Shown piece by piece: positions 47,600 through 61,990 of a stretch of 64,000 bases of DNA. The number at the start of each line of letters is the position of its first letter. The stretch's first letter is position 1. The stretch is from contig NC_065873.1 in assembly GCF_933775445.1 (NCBI RefSeq), positions 9,982,001-10,046,000 on the forward strand, in the 5' to 3' direction. The notes under the pieces were generated by a model. That model was not told where the DNA came from. It ran no database searches and was given only the letters and a program-made list of their open reading frames with translations. The stretch comes from Argentina anserina. Its lineage: Eukaryota > Streptophyta > Magnoliopsida > Rosales > Rosaceae. A program made the position numbers and the translations under genes.

Positions 47600-50500
47600 A
47601 TTTCTCGTTTGAGTATCTTTCTGTAAGGCTTTGTGATGCGAGTTTCTATTGAATTTGAGAGTTTTGCAAGTGTGGGAGTGTGTTTCTTTCAAACTGAGTA
47701 TCTTTACTATTCCAATTGTGTATTTTTTCATTTCTCGTTTGAGTATCTTTCTGTAAGGCTTTCTGATGCGAGTTTCTATTGAATTTGAGAGTTTTGCAAG
47801 TGTGGGAGTGTGTTTCTTTCAAACTGAGTATCTTTACATCGTTTGCGTATCTTTACTATTCCAATTGTGTATCTTTTCATTTCTCGTATCTTTACTATTC
47901 CAATTGTGTATCTTTTCATTTCTCGTTTGAGTATCTTTCTGTAAGGCTTTCTGATGCGAGTTTCTATTGAATTTGAGAGTTTTGCAAGTGTGGGAGTGTG
48001 TTTCTTTCAAACTGAGTATCTTTACATCGTTTGCGTATCTTTACTATTCCAATTGTGTATCTTTACTATTCCAATTGTGTATCTTTTCATTTCTCGTTTG
48101 AGTATCTTTATGTAAGGCTTCTGATGCGAGTTTCTATTGTATTTAAGAGTTTTGCAAGTGTGGGAGTGTGTTTCTTTCAAACTGAGTATCTTTACATCGT
48201 TTGCGTATCTTTACTATTCCAATTGTGTATCTTTTCATTTCTCGTTTGAGTATCTTTCTGTAAGGCTTTCTGATGCGAGTTTCTATTGAATTTGAGAGTT
48301 TTGCAAGTGTGGGAGTGTGTTTCTTTCAAACTGAGTATCTTTACATAGTTTGCGTATCTTTACTATTCCAATTGTGTATCTTTACATCGTTTGCGTATCT
48401 TTACTATTCCAATTGTGTATCTTTACATCGTTTGCGTATCTTTACTATTCCAATTGTGTATCTTTACATCGTTTGCGTATCTTTACTATTCCAATTGTGT
48501 ATCTTTTCATTTCTCGTTTGAGTATCTTTCTGTAAGGCTTTGTAATGCGAGTTTCTATTGAATTTGAGAGTTTTGCAAGTGTGGGAGTGTGTTTCTTTCA
48601 AACTGAGTATCTTTACATCGTTTGCGTATCTTTACTATTCCAATTGTGTATCTTTTCATTTCTCGTTTGAGTATCTTTCTGTAAGGCTTTCTGATGCGAG
48701 TTTCTATTGAATTTGAGAGTTTTGCAAGTGTGGGAGTGTGTTTCTTTCAAACTGAGTATCTTTACATCGTTTGCGTATCTTTACTATTCCAATTGTGTAT
48801 CTTTACATCGTTTGCGTATCTTTACTATTCCAATTGTGTATCTTTTCATTTCTCGTTTGAATATCTTTCTGTAAGGCTTTCTGATGCGAGTTTTTATTGA
48901 ATTTGAGAGTTTTGCAAGTGTGGGAGTGTGTTTCTTTCAAATTTAGTATCTTTACATCGTTTGCGTATCTTTACTATTCCAATTGTGTATTTTTTCATTT
49001 CTCGTTTGAGTATCTTTCTGTAAGGCTTTGTGATGCGAGTTTCTATTGAATTTGAGAGTTTTGCAAGTGTGGGAGTGTGTTTCTTTCAAACTGAGTATCT
49101 TTACTATTCCAATTGTGTATCTTTTCATTTCTCGTTTGAGTATCTTTCTGTAAGGCTTTCTGATGCGAGTTTCTATTGAATTTGAGAGTTTTGCAAGTGT
49201 GGGAGTGTGTTTCTTTCAAACTGAGTATCTTTACATCGTTTGCGTATCTTTACTATTCCAATTGTGTATCTTTTCATTTCTCGTATCTTTACTATTCCAA
49301 TTGTGTATCTTTTCATTTCTCGTTTGAGTATCTTTCTGTAAGGCTTTCTGATGCGAGTTTCTATTGAATTTGAGAGTTTTGCAAGTGTGGGAGTGTGTTT
49401 CTTTCAAACTGAGTATCTTTACATCGTTTGCGTATCTTTACTATTCCAATTGTGTATCTTTACTATTCCAATTGTGTATCTTTTCATTTCTCGTTTGAGT
49501 ATCTTTATGTAAGGCTTCTGATGCGAGTTTCTATTGTATTTAAGAGTTTTGCAAGTGTGGGAGTGTGTTTCTTTCAAACTGAGTATCTTTACATCGTTTG
49601 CGTATCTTTACTATTCCAATTGTGTATCTTTTCATTTCTCGTTTGAGTATCTTTCTGTAAGGCTTTCTGATGCGAGTTTCTATTGAATTTGAGAGTTTTG
49701 CAAGTGTGGGAGTGTGTTTCTTTCAAACTGAGTATCTTTACATAGTTTGCGTATCTTTACTATTCCAATTGTGTATCTTTACATCGTTTGCGTATCTTTA
49801 CTATTCCAATTGTGTATCTTTACATCGTTTGCGTATCTTTACTATTCCAATTGTGTATCTTTACATCGTTTGCGTATCTTTACTATTCCAATTGTGTATT
49901 TTTTCATTTCTCGTTTGAGTATCTTTCTGTAAGGCTTTGTAATGCGAGTTTCTATTGAATTTGAGAGTTTTGCAAGTGTGGGAGTGTGTTTCTTTCAAAC
50001 TGAGTATCTTTACATCGTTTGCGTATCTTTACTATTCCAATTGTGTATCTTTTCATTTCTCGTTTGAGTATCTTTCTGTAAGGCTTTCTGATGCGAGTTT
50101 CTATTGAATTTGAGAGTTTTGCAAGTGTGGGAGTGTGTTTCTTTCAAACTGAGTATCTTTACATCGTTTGCGTATCTTTACTATTCCAATTGTGTATCTT
50201 TACATCGTTTGCGTATCTTTACTATTCCAATTGTGTATCTTTTCATTTCTCGTTTGAATATCTTTCTGTAAGGCTTTCTGATGCGAGTTTTTATTGAATT
50301 TGAGAGTTTTGCAAGTGTGGGAGTGTGTTTCTTTCAAATTTAGTATCTTTACATCGTTTGCGTATCTTTACTATTCCAATTGTGTATTTTTTCATTTCTC
50401 GTTTGAGTATCTTTCTGTAAGGCTTTCTGATGCGAGTTTCTATTGAATTTGAGAGTTTTGCAAGTGTGGGAGTGTGTTTCTTTCAAACTGAGTATCTTTA

Positions 50501-51785
50501 CTATTCCAATTGTGTATCTTTTCATTTCTCGTTTGAGTATCTTTCTGTAAGGCTTTCTGATGCGAGTTTCTATTGAATTTGAGAGTTTTGCAAGTGTGGG
50601 AGTGTGTTTCTTTCAAACTGAGTATCTTTACATCGTTTGCGTATCTTTACTATTCCAATTGTGTATCTTTTCATTTCTCGTATCTTTACTATTCCAATTG
50701 TGTATCTTTTCATTTCTCGTTTGAGTATCTTTCTGTAAGGCTTTCTGATGCGAGTTTCTATTGAATTTGAGAGTTTTGCAAGTGTGGGAGTGTGTTTCTT
50801 TCAAACTGAGTATCTTTACATCGTTTGCGTATCTTTACTATTCCAATTGTGTATCTTTACTATTCCAATTGTGTATCTTTTCATTTCTCGTTTGAGTATC
50901 TTTCTGTAAGGCTTCTGATGCGAGTTTCTATTGTATTTAAGAGTTTTGCAAGTGTGGGAGTGTGTTTCTTTCAAACTGAGTATCTTTACATCGTTTGCGT
51001 ATCTTTACTATTCCAATTGTGTATCTTTTCATTTCTCGTTTGAGTATCTTTCTGTAAGGCTTTCTGATGCGAGTTTCTATTGAATTTGAGAGTTTTGCAA
51101 GTGTGGGAGTGTGTTTCTTTCAAACTGAGTATCTTTACATAGTTTGCGTATCTTTACTATTCCAATTGAGTATCTTTACATCGTTTGCGTATCTTTACTT
51201 TTCCAATTGTGTATCTTTACATCGTTTGCGTATCTTTACTATTCCAATTGTGTATCTTTACATCGTTTGCGTATCTTTACTATTCCAATTGTGTATCTTT
51301 TCATTTCTCGTTTGAGTATCTTTCTGTAAGGCTTTGTAATGCGAGTTTCTATTGAATTTGAGAGTTTTGCAAGTGTGGGAGTGTGTTTCTTTCAAACTGA
51401 GTATCTTTACATCGTTTGCGTATCTTTACTATTCCAATTGTGTATCTTTTCATTTCTCGTTTGAGTATCTTTCTGTAAGGCTTTCTGATGCGAGTTTCTA
51501 TTGAATTTGAGAGTTTTGCAAGTGTGGGAGTGTGTTTCTTTCAAACTGAGTATCTTTACATCGTTTGCGTATCTTTACTATTCCAATTGTGTATCTTTAC
51601 ATCGTTTGCGTATCTTTACTATTCCAATTGTGTATCTTTTCATTTCTCGTTTGAATATCTTTCTGTAAGGCTTTCTGATGCGAGTTTTTATTGAATTTGA
51701 GAGTTTTGCAAGTGTGGGAGTGTGTTTCTTTCAAATTTAGTATCTTTACATCGTTTGCGTATCTTTACTATTCCAATTGTGTATC
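47600..51785 (+). repeat. 1397-bp higher-order repeat, three copies
   Basis: Markers recur exactly every 1397 bp: 47779/49176/50573, 48031/49428/50825, 48273/49670/51067, and 48694/50091/51488. Each copy includes a B+C insertion unit, an extra-B unit, a four-pair unit and the TTCAAATTTAGTATC variant. The series ends where CTTAACATCG variants appear near 51786. Edges are approximate. Confidence 0.85.
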
Positions 51786-54700
51786 TTAACATCGTTTGCG
51801 TATCTTTACTATTCCAGTTGTGTATCTTTTCATTTCTCGTTTGAGTATCTTTCTGTATGGCTTCTGATGCGAGTTTTTATTGTATTTGAGAGTTTTGCAA
51901 GTGTGGGAGTGTGTTTCTTTCAAACTGAGTATCTTTACATCGTTTGCGTATCTTTACTATTCCAATTGTGTATCTTTACTATTCCAATTGTGTATCTTTT
52001 CATTTCTCGTTTGAGTATCTTTATGTAAGGCTTCTGATGCGAGTTTCTATTGTATTTAAGAGTTTTGCAAGTGTGGGAGTGTGTTTCTTTCAAACTGAGT
52101 ATCTTTACATCGTTTGCGTATCTTTACTATTCCAATTGTGTATCTTAACATCGTTTGCGTATCTTTACTATTCCAGTTGTGTATCTTTTCATTTCTCGTT
52201 TGAATATCTTTCTGTATGGCTTCTGATGCGAGTTTCTATTGTATTTGAGAGTTTTGCAAGTGTGGGAGCGTGTTTCTTTCAAACTGAGTATCTTTACATC
52301 GTTTGCGTATCTTTACTATTCCAATTGTGTATCTTTACTATTCCAATTGTGTATCTTTTCATTTCTCGTTTGAGTATCTTTATGTAAGGCTTCTGATGCG
52401 AGTTTCTATTGTATTTAAGAGTTTTGCAAGTGTGGGAGTGTGTTTCTTTCAAACTGAGTATCTTTACATAGTTTGCGTATCTTTACTATTGCAATTGTGT
52501 ATCTTTACATCGTTTGCGTATCTTTACTTTTCCAATTGTGTATCTTTACATCGTTTGCGTATCTTTACTATTCCAATTGTGTATCTTTACATCGTTTGCG
52601 TATCTTTACTATTCCAATTGTGTATTTTTTCATTTCCCGTTTGAGTATCTTTCTGTAAGGCTTTGTGATGCGAGTTTCTATTGAATTTGAGAGTTTTGCA
52701 AGTGTGGGAGTGTGTTTCTTTCAAACTGAGTATCTTTACATCGTTTGCGTATCTTTACTATTCCAATTGTGTATCTTTTCATTTCTCGTATCTTTACTAT
52801 TCCAATTGTGTATCTTTTCATTTCTCGTTTGAGTATCTTTCTGTAAGGCTTTCTGATGCGAGTTTCTATTGATTTCGAGAGTTTTGCAAGTGTGGGAGTG
52901 TGTTTCTTTCAAACTGAGTATCTTTACATCGTTTGCGTATCTTTACTATTCCAATTGTGTATCTTTACATCGTTTGCGTATCTTTACTATTCCAATTGTG
53001 TATCTTTTCATTTCTCGTTTGAGTACCTTTCTGTAAGGCTTATGATGCGAGTTTCTATTGTATTTGAGAGTTTTGCAAGTGTGGGAGTGTGTTTCTTTCA
53101 AACTGAGTATCTTTACATCGTTTGCGTATCTTTACTATTCCAATTGTGTATCTTTACATCGTTTGCGTATCTTTAATATTCCAGTTGTGTATCTTTTCAT
53201 TTCTCGTTTGAGTATCTTTCTGTATGGCTTCTGATGCGAGTTTGTATTGTATTTAAGAGTTTTGCAAGTGTGGGAGTGTGTTTCTTTCAAACTGAGTATC
53301 TTTACATCGTTTGCGTATCTTTACTATTCCAATTGTGTATCTTTTCATTTCTCGTTTGAGTATCTTTCTGTAAGGCTTTCTGATGCGAGTTTCTATTGAA
53401 TTTGAGAGTTTTGCAAGTGTGGGAGTGTGTTTCTTTCAAACTGAGTATCTTTACATCGTTTGCGTATCTTTACTATTCCAATTGTGTATCTTTACATCGT
53501 TTGCGTATCTTTACTATTCCAATTGTGTATCTTTTCATTTCTCGTTTGAGTATCATTCTGTAAGGCTTCTGGTGCGAGTTTCTATTGTATTTGAGAGTTT
53601 TGCATGTGTGGGAGTGTGTTTCTTTCAAACTGAGTATCTTTACATCGTTTGCGTATCTTTACTATTCCAATTGTGTATCTTTACATCGTTTGCGTATCTT
53701 TACTATTCTAATTGTGTATCTTTACATCGTTTGCGTATCTTTACTATTCCAATTGTGTATTTTTTCATTTCTCGTTTGAGTATCTTTCTGTAAGGCTTTG
53801 TGATGCGAGTTTCTATTGAATTTGAGAGTTTTGCAAGTGTGGGAGTGTGTTTCTTTCAAACTGAGTATCTTTACATCGTTTGCGTAGCTTTACTATTCCA
53901 ATTGTGTATCTTAACATCGTTTGCGTATCTTTACTATTCCAGTTGTGTATCTTTTCATTTCTCGTTTGAGTATCTTTCTGTATGGCTTCTGATGCGAGTT
54001 TCTATTGTATTTGAGAGTTTTACAAGTGTGGGAGTGTGTTTCTTTCAAACTGAGTATCTTTACATCGTTTGCGTATCTTTACTATTCCAATTGTGTATCT
54101 TTACTATTCCAATTGTGTATCATTTCATTTCTCGTTTGAGTATCTTTATGTAAGGCTTCTGATGCGAGTTTCTATTGTATTTAAGAGTTTTGCAAGTGTG
54201 GGAGTGTGTTTCTTTCAAACTGAGTATCTTTACATCGTTTGCGTATCTTTACTATTCCAATTGTGTATCTTTTCATTTCTCGTTTGAGTATCTTTCTGTA
54301 AGGCTTTCTGATGCGAGTTTCTATTGAATTTGAGAGTTTTGCAAGTGTGGGAGTGTGTTTCTTTCAAACTGAGTATCTTTACATAGTTTGCGTATCTTTA
54401 CTATTCCAATTGTGTATCTTTACATCGTTTGCGTATCTTTACTTTTCCAATTGTGTATCTTTACATCGTTTGCGTATCTTTACTATTCCAATTGTGTATC
54501 TTTACATCGTTTGCGTATCTTTACTATTCCAATTGTGTATTTTTTCATTTCTCGTTTGAGTATCTTTCTGTAAGGCTTTGTGATGCGAGTTTCTATTGAA
54601 TTTGAGAGTTTTGCAAGTGTGGGAGTGTGTTTCTTTCAAACTGAGTATCTTTACATCGTTTGCGTATCTTTACTATTCCAATTGTGTATCTTTTCCTTTC

Positions 54701-55261
54701 TCGTATCTTTACTATTCGAATTGTGTATCTTTTCATTTCTCGTTTGAGTATCTTTCTGTAAGGCTTTGTGATGCGAGTTTCTATTGAATTTGAGAGTTTT
54801 GCAAGTGTGGGAGTGTGTTTCTTTCAAACTGAGTATCTTTACATCGTTTGCGTATCTTTACTATTCCAATTATGTATCTTTTCATTTCTCGTATCTTTAC
54901 TATTCCAATTGTGTATCTTTTCATTTCTCGTTTGAGTATCTTTCTGTAAGGCTTTCTGATGCGAGTTTCTATTGAATTTGAGAGTTTTGCAAGTGTGGGA
55001 GTGTGTTTCTTTCAAACTGAGTATCTTTACATCGTTTGCGTATCTTTACTATTCCAATTGTGTATCTTTACATCGTTTGCGTATCTTTACTATTCCAATT
55101 GTGTATCTTTACATCGTTTGCGTATCTTTACTTTTCCAATTGTGTATCTTTACATCGTTTGCGTATCTTTACTATTCCAATTGTGTATCTTTACATCGTT
55201 TGCGTATCTGTACTATTCCAATTGTGTATTTTTTCATTTCTCGTTTAAGTATCTTTCTGTA

Positions 55262-56755
55262 AGGCTTTCTGATGCGAGTTTCTATTGAATTTGAGAGTTT
55301 TGCAAGTGTGGGAGTGTGTTTCTTTCAAACTGAGTATCTTTACATCGTTTGCGTATCTTTACTATTCCAATTGTGTATCTTTACATCGTTTGCGTATCTT
55401 TACTATTCCAATTGTGTATCTTTTCATTTCTCGTTTGAGTATCTTTCTGTAAGGCTTCTGATGCGAGTTTCTATTGTATTTGAGAGTTTTGCAAGTGTGT
55501 GAGTGTGTTTCTTTCAAACTGAGTATCTTTACATCGTTTGCGTATGTTTACTTTTCCAATTGTGTATCTTTACATCGTTTGCGTATCTTTACTATTCCAA
55601 TTGTGTATCTTTTCATTTCTCGTTTGAGTATCTTTCTGTAAGGCTTCTGATGCGAGTTTCTATTGTATTTGAGAGTTTTGCAAGTGTGGGAGTGTGTTTC
55701 TTTCAAACTGAGTATCTTTACATCGTTTGCGTATCTTTACTATTCCAATTGTGTATCTTTACATCGTTTGCGTATCTTTACTATTCCAATTGTGTATCTT
55801 TTCATTTCTCGTTTGAGTATCTTTCTGTAAGGCTTTCTGATGCGAGTTTCTATTGAATTTGAGAGTTTTGCAAGTGTGGGAGTGTGTTTCTTTCAAACTG
55901 AGTATCTTTACATAGTTTGCGTATCTTTACTATTCCAATTGTGTATCTTTACATCGTTTGCGTATCTTTACTTTTCCAATTGTGTATCTTTACATCGTTT
56001 GCGTATCTTTACTATTCCAATTGTGTATCTTTACATCGTTTGCGTATCTTTACTATTCCAATTGTGTATTTTTTCATTTCTCGTTTGAGTATCTTTCTGT
56101 AAGGCTTTGTGATGCGAGTTTCTATTGAATTTGAGAGTTTTGCAAGTGTGGGAGTGTGTTTCTTTCAAACTGAGTATCTTTACATCGTTTGCGTATCTTT
56201 ACTATTCCAATTGTGTATTTTTTCATTTCTCGTTTGAGTATCTTTCTGTAAGGCTTTGTGATGCGAGTTTCTATTGAATTTGAGAGTTTTGCAAGTGTGG
56301 GAGTGTGTTTCTTTCAAACTGAGTATCTTTACATCGTTTGCGTATCTTTACTATTCCAATTGTGTATCTTTTCATTTCTCGTATCTTTACTATTCCAATT
56401 GTGTATCTTTTCATTTCTCGTATCTTTACTATTCCAATTGTGTATCTTTTCATTTCTCGTTTGAGTATCTTTCTGTAAGGCTTTCTGATGCGAGTTTCTA
56501 TTGAATTTGAGAGTTTTGCAAGTGTGGGAGTGTGTTTCTTTCAAACTGAGTATCTTTACATCGTTTGCGTATCTTTACTATTCCAATTGTGTATCTTTAC
56601 ATCGTTTGCGTATCTTTACTATTCCAATTGTATATCTTTTCATTTCTCGTTTGAATATCTTTCTGTAAGGCTTTCTGATGCGAGTTTTTATTGAATTTGA
56701 GAGTTTTGCAAGTGTGGGAGTGTGTTTCTTTCAAACTGAGTATCTTTACATCGTT
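55262..56755 (+). repeat. Satellite duplication, copy 1 (paired with 60497-61990)
   Basis: Units at 55272, 55503, 55840, 56258 and 56488 recur 5235 bp later at 60507, 60738, 61075, 61493 and 61723. The shared rare triple B+C module makes the pairing unmistakable. After about 56755 the copies continue with different units. Confidence 0.8.
56342..56458 (+). repeat. Triple 39-bp B+C sub-repeat
   Basis: Module B followed by a shortened C (ending TTTCTC) occurs three times in a row, with C modules starting at 56364, 56403 and 56442, each 39 bp apart. Elsewhere this insertion appears at most twice. A second copy lies at 61577-61693. It shows that B+C, and not only A+B, can expand in tandem. Confidence 0.85.
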
Positions 56756-59700
56756 TGCGTAGCTTTACTATTCCAATTGTGTATCTTAACATCGTTTGCG
56801 TATCTTTACTATTCCAGTTGTGTATCTTTTCATTTCTCGTTTGAGTATCTTTCTGTATGGCTTCTGATGCGAGTTTCTATTGTATTTGAGAGTTTTGCAA
56901 GTGTGGGAGTGTATTTCTTTCAAACTGAGTATCTTTACATCGTTTGCGTATCTTTACTATTCCAATTGTGTATCTTTACTATTCCAATTGTGTATCTTTT
57001 CATTTCTCGTTTGAGTATCTTTATGTAAGGCTTCTGATGCGAGTTTCTATTGTATTTAAGAGTTTTGCAAGTGTGGGAGTGTGTTTCCTTCAAACTGAGT
57101 ATCTTTCCATCGTTTGCGTATCTTTACTATTCCAATTGTGTATCTTTTCATTTCTCGTTTGAGTATCTTTCTGTAAGGCTTTCTGATGCGAGTTTCTATT
57201 GAATTTGAGAGTTTTGCAAGTGTGGGAGTGGGTTTCTTTCAAACTGAGTATCTTTACATCGTTTGCGTATCTTTACTATTCCAATTGTGTATCTTTACAT
57301 CGTTTGCGTATCTTTACTTTTCCAATTGTGTATCTTTACATCGTTTGCGTATCTTTACTATTCCAATTGTGTATCTTTACATCGTTTGCGTATCTTTACT
57401 ATTCCAATTGTGTATTTTTTCATTTCTCGTTTGAGTATCTTTCTGTAAGGCTTTGTGATGCGAGTTTCTATTGAATTTGAGAGTTTTGCAAGTGTGGGAG
57501 TGTGTTTCTTTCAAACTGAGTATCTTTACATCGTTTGCGTATCTTTACTATTCCAATTGTGTATCTTTTCATTTCTCGTATCTTTACTATTCCAATTGTG
57601 TATCTTTTCATTTCTCGTTTGAGTATCTTTCTGTAAGGCTTTCTGATGCGAGTTTCTATTGAATTTGAGAGTTTTGCAAGTGTGGGAGTGTGTTTCTTTC
57701 AAACTGAGTATCTTTACATCGTTTGCGTATCTTTACTATTCCAATTGTGTATCTTTACATCGTTTGCGTATCTTTACTATTCCAATTGTATATCTTTTCA
57801 TTTCTCGTTTGAATATCTTTCTGTAAGGCTTTCTGATGCGAGTTTTTATTGAATTTGAGAGTTTTGCAAGTGTGGGAGTGTGTTTCTTTCAAACTGAGTA
57901 TCTTTACATCGTTTGCGTAGCTTTACTATTCCAATTGTGTATCTTAACATCGTTTGCGTATCTTTACTATTCCAGTTGTGTATCTTTTCATTTCTCGTTT
58001 GAGTATCTTTCTGTATGGCTTCTGATGCGAGTTTCTATTGTATTTGAGAGTTTTGCAAGTGTGGGAGTGTGTTTCTTTCAAACTGAGTATCTTTACATCG
58101 TTTGCGTATCTTTACTATTCCAATTGTGTATCTTTACTATTCCAATTGTGTATCTTTTCATTTCTCGTTTGAGTATCTTTATGTAAGGCTTCTGATGCGA
58201 GTTTCTATTGTATTTAAGAGTTTTGCAAGTGTGGGAGTGTGTTTCCTTCAAACTGAGTATCTTTCCATCGTTTGCGTATCTTTACTATTCCAATTGTGTA
58301 TCTTTTCATTTCTCGTTTGAGTATCTTTCTGTAAGGCTTTCTGATGCGAGTTTCTATTGAATTTGAGAGTTTTGCAAGTGTGGGAGTGTGTTTCTTTCAA
58401 ACTGAGTATCTTTACATCGTTTGCGTATCTTTCCTATTCCAATTGTGTATCTTTACATCGTTTGCGTATCTTTACTTTTCCAATTGTGTATCTTTACATC
58501 GTTTGCGTATCTTTACTATTCCAATTGTGTATCTTTACATCGTTTGCGTATCTTTACTATTCCAATTGTGTATTTTTTCATTTCTCGTTTGAGTATCTTT
58601 CTGTAAGGCTTTGTGATGCGAGTTTCTATTGTATTTGAGAGTTTTGCAAGTGTGGGAGTGTGTTTCTTTCAAACTGAGTATCTTTACATCGTTTGCGTAT
58701 CTTTACTATTCCAATTATGTATCTTTTCATTTCTCGTATCTTTACTATTCCAATTGTGTATCTTTTCATTTCTCGTTTGAGTATCTTTCTGTAAGGCTTT
58801 CTGATGCTAGTTTCTATTGAATTTGAGAGTTTTGCAAGTGTGGGAGTGTGTTTCTTTCAAACTGAGTATCTTTACATCGTTTGCGTATCTTTACTATTCC
58901 AATTGTGTATCTTTACATCGTTTGCGTATCTTTAGTATTCCAATTGTGTATCTTTTCATTTCTCGTTTGAATATCTTTCTGTAAGGCTTTCTGATGCGAG
59001 TTTTTATTGAATTTGAGAGTTTTGCAAGTGTGGGAGTGTGTTTCTTTCAAACTGAGTATCTTTACATCGTTTGCATAGCTTTACTATTCTAATTGTGTAT
59101 CTTAACATCGTTTGCGTATCTTTACTATTCCAGTTGTGTATCTTTTCATTTCTCGTTTGAGTATCTTTCTGTATGGTTTCTGATGCGAGTTTCTATTGTA
59201 TTTGAGAGTTTTGCAAGTGTGGGAGTGTGTTTCTTTCAAACTGAGTATCTTTACATCGTTTGCGTATCTTTACTATTCCAATTGTGTATCTTTACTATTC
59301 CAATTGTGTATCTTTTCATTTCTCGTTTGAGTATCTTTATGTAAGGCTTCTGATGCGAGTTTCTATTGTATTTAAGAGTTTTGCAAGTGTGGGAGTGTGT
59401 TTCTTTCAAACTGAGTATCTTTACATCGTTTGCGTATCTTTACTATTCCAATTATGTATCTTTTCATTTCTCGTTTGAGTATCTTTCTGTAAGGCTTTCT
59501 GATGCGAGTTTCTATTGAATTTGAGAGTTTTGCAAGTGTGGGAGTGTGTTTCTTTCAAACTGAGTATCTTTACATAGTTTGCGTATCTTTACATCGTTTG
59601 CGTATCTTTACTTTTCCAATTGTGTATCTTTACATCGTTTGCGTATCTTTACTATTCCAATTGTGTATCTTTACATCGTTTGCGTATCTTTACTATTCCA

Positions 59701-59960
59701 ATTGTGTATTTTTTCATTTCTCGTTTGAGTATCTTTCTGTAAGGCTTTGTGATGCGAGCTTCTATTGAATTTGAGAGTTTTGCAAGTGTGGGAGTGTGTT
59801 TCTTTCAAACTGAGTATCTTTACATCGTTTGCGTATCTTTACTATTCCAATTGTGTATCTTTTCATTTCTCGTATCTTTACTATTCCAATTGTGTATCTT
59901 TTCATTTCTCGTTTGAGTATCTTTCTGTAAGGCTTTCTGATGCGAGTTTCTATTGAATTT
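56381..59960 (+). repeat. 1158-bp higher-order repeat, three copies
   Basis: Markers recur every 1158 bp: 56488/57646/58804, 56678/57836/58994, 56944/58102/59260, and 57186/58344/59502. The third copy lacks one 22-bp B module, shortening it to 1136 bp at that point (57471/58629/59765). Shared rare variants are TCTTTCCATCG and GTTTCCTTC in the first two copies. Confidence 0.83.
59564..59601 (+). repeat. Direct A-A module pair (lost B module)
   Basis: Two A modules follow each other directly (59564-59582 and 59583-59601) with no B between them. The corresponding place one period to the left (near 58406) has the usual A-B-A order. This is a precise 22-bp deletion between two GTATCTTT words, which shows how the shared 8-bp word acts as the recombination unit. 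Confidence 0.85.
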
Positions 59961-60496
59961 GAGAGTTTTGCAAGTGTGGGAATGAGTTTCTTTCAAACTG
60001 AGTATCTTTACATCGTTTGCGTATCTTTACTATTCCAATTATGTATCTTTTCATTTCTCGTATCTTTAGTATTCCAATTGTGTATCTTTTCATTTCTCGT
60101 TTGAGTATCTTTCTGTATGGCTTCTGATGCGAGTTTCTATTGTATTTGAGAGTTTTGCAAGTGTGGGAGTGTGTTTCTTTCAAACTGAGTATCTTTACAT
60201 CGTTTGCGTATATTTACTATTCCAATTGTGTATCTTTACATCGTTTGCGTATCTTAACTATTCCAATTGTGTATCTTTACATCGTTTGCGTATCTGTACT
60301 ATTCCAATTGTGTATTTTTTCATTTCTCGTTTAAGTATCTTTCTGTAAGGCTTTCTGATGCGAGTTTCTATTGAATTTGAGAGTTTTGCAAGTGTGGGAG
60401 TGTGTTTCTTTCAAACTGAGTATCTTTACATCGTTTGCGTATCTTTACTATTCTAATTGTGTATCTTTTCATTTCTCGTTTGAGTATCTTTCTGTA

Positions 60497-61990
60497 AGGC
60501 TTTCTGATGCGAGTTTCTATTGAATTTGAGAGTTTTGCAAGTGTGGGAGTGTGTCTCTTTCAAACTGAGTATCTTTACATCGTTTGCGTATCTTTACTAT
60601 TCCAATTGTGTATCTTTACATCGTTTGCGTATCTTTACTATTCCAATTGTGTATCTTTTCATTTCTCGTTTGAGTATCTTTCTGTAAGGCTTCTGATGCG
60701 AGTTTCTATTGTATTTGAGAGTTTTGCAAGTGTGTGAGTGTGTTTCTTTCAAACTGAGTATCTTTACATCGTTTGCGTATGTTTACTTTTCCAATTGTGT
60801 ATCTTTACATCGTTTGCGTATCTTTACTATTCCAATTGTGTATCTTTTCATTTCTCGTTTGAGTATCTTTCTGTAAGGCTTCTGATGCGAGTTTCTATTG
60901 TATTTGAGAGTTTTGCAAGTGTGGGAGTGTGTTTCTTTCAAACTGAGTATCTTTACATCGTTTGCGTATCTTTACTATTCCAATTGTGTATCTTTACATC
61001 GTTTGCGTATCTTTACTATTCCAATTGTGTATCTTTTCATTTCTCGTTTGAGTATCTTTCTGTAAGGCTTTCTGATGCGAGTTTCTATTGAATTTGAGAG
61101 TTTTGCAAGTGTGGGAGTGTGTTTCTTTCAAACTGAGTATCTTTACATAGTTTGCGTATCTTTACTATTCCAATTGTGTATCTTTACATCGTTTGCGTAT
61201 CTTTACTTTTCCAATTGTGTATCTTTACATCGTTTGCGTATCTTTACTATTCCAATTGTGTATCTTTACATCGTTTGCGTATCTTTACTATTCCAATTGT
61301 GTATTTTTTCATTTCTCGTTTGAGTATCTTTCTGTAAGGCTTTGTGATGCGAGTTTCTATTGAATTTGAGAGTTTTGCAAGTGTGGGAGTGTGTTTCTTT
61401 CAAACTGAGTATCTTTACATCGTTTGCGTATCTTTACTATTCCAATTGTGTATATTTTCATTTCTCGTTTGAGTATCTTTCTGTAAGGCTTTGTGATGCG
61501 AGTTTCTATTGAATTTGAGAGTTTTGCAAGTGTGGGAGTGTGTTTCTTTCAAACTGAGTATCTTTACATCGTTTGCGTATCTTTACTATTCCAATTGTGT
61601 ATCTTTTCATTTCTCGTATCTTTACTATTCCAATTGTGTATCTTTTCATTTCTCGTATCTTTATTATTCCAATTGTGTATCTTTTCATTTCTCGTTTGAG
61701 TATCTTTCTGTAAGGCTTTCTGATGCGAGTTTCTATTGAATTTGAGAGTTTTGCAAGTGTGGGAGTGTGTTTCTTTCAAACTGAGTATCTTTACATCGTT
61801 TGCGTATCTTTACTATTCCAATTGTGTATCTTTACATCGTTTGCGTATCTTTACTATTCCAATTGTATATCTTTTCATTTCTCGTTTGAATATCTTTCTG
61901 TAAGGCTTTCTGATGCGAGTTTTTATTGAATTTGAGAGTTTTGCAAGTGTGGGAGTGTGTTTCTTTCAAACTGAGTATCTTTACATCGTT
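60497..61990 (+). repeat. Satellite duplication, copy 2 (paired with 55262-56755)
   Basis: Second copy of the 1.5-kb block, with a few private changes such as GTGTCTCTTTC near 60554, TATATTTTC near 61452 and CTTTATTATTCC near 61661. Its right end joins a unit matching 58344 onward (offset 3569), so it is bounded by a further recombination joint. Confidence 0.78.
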
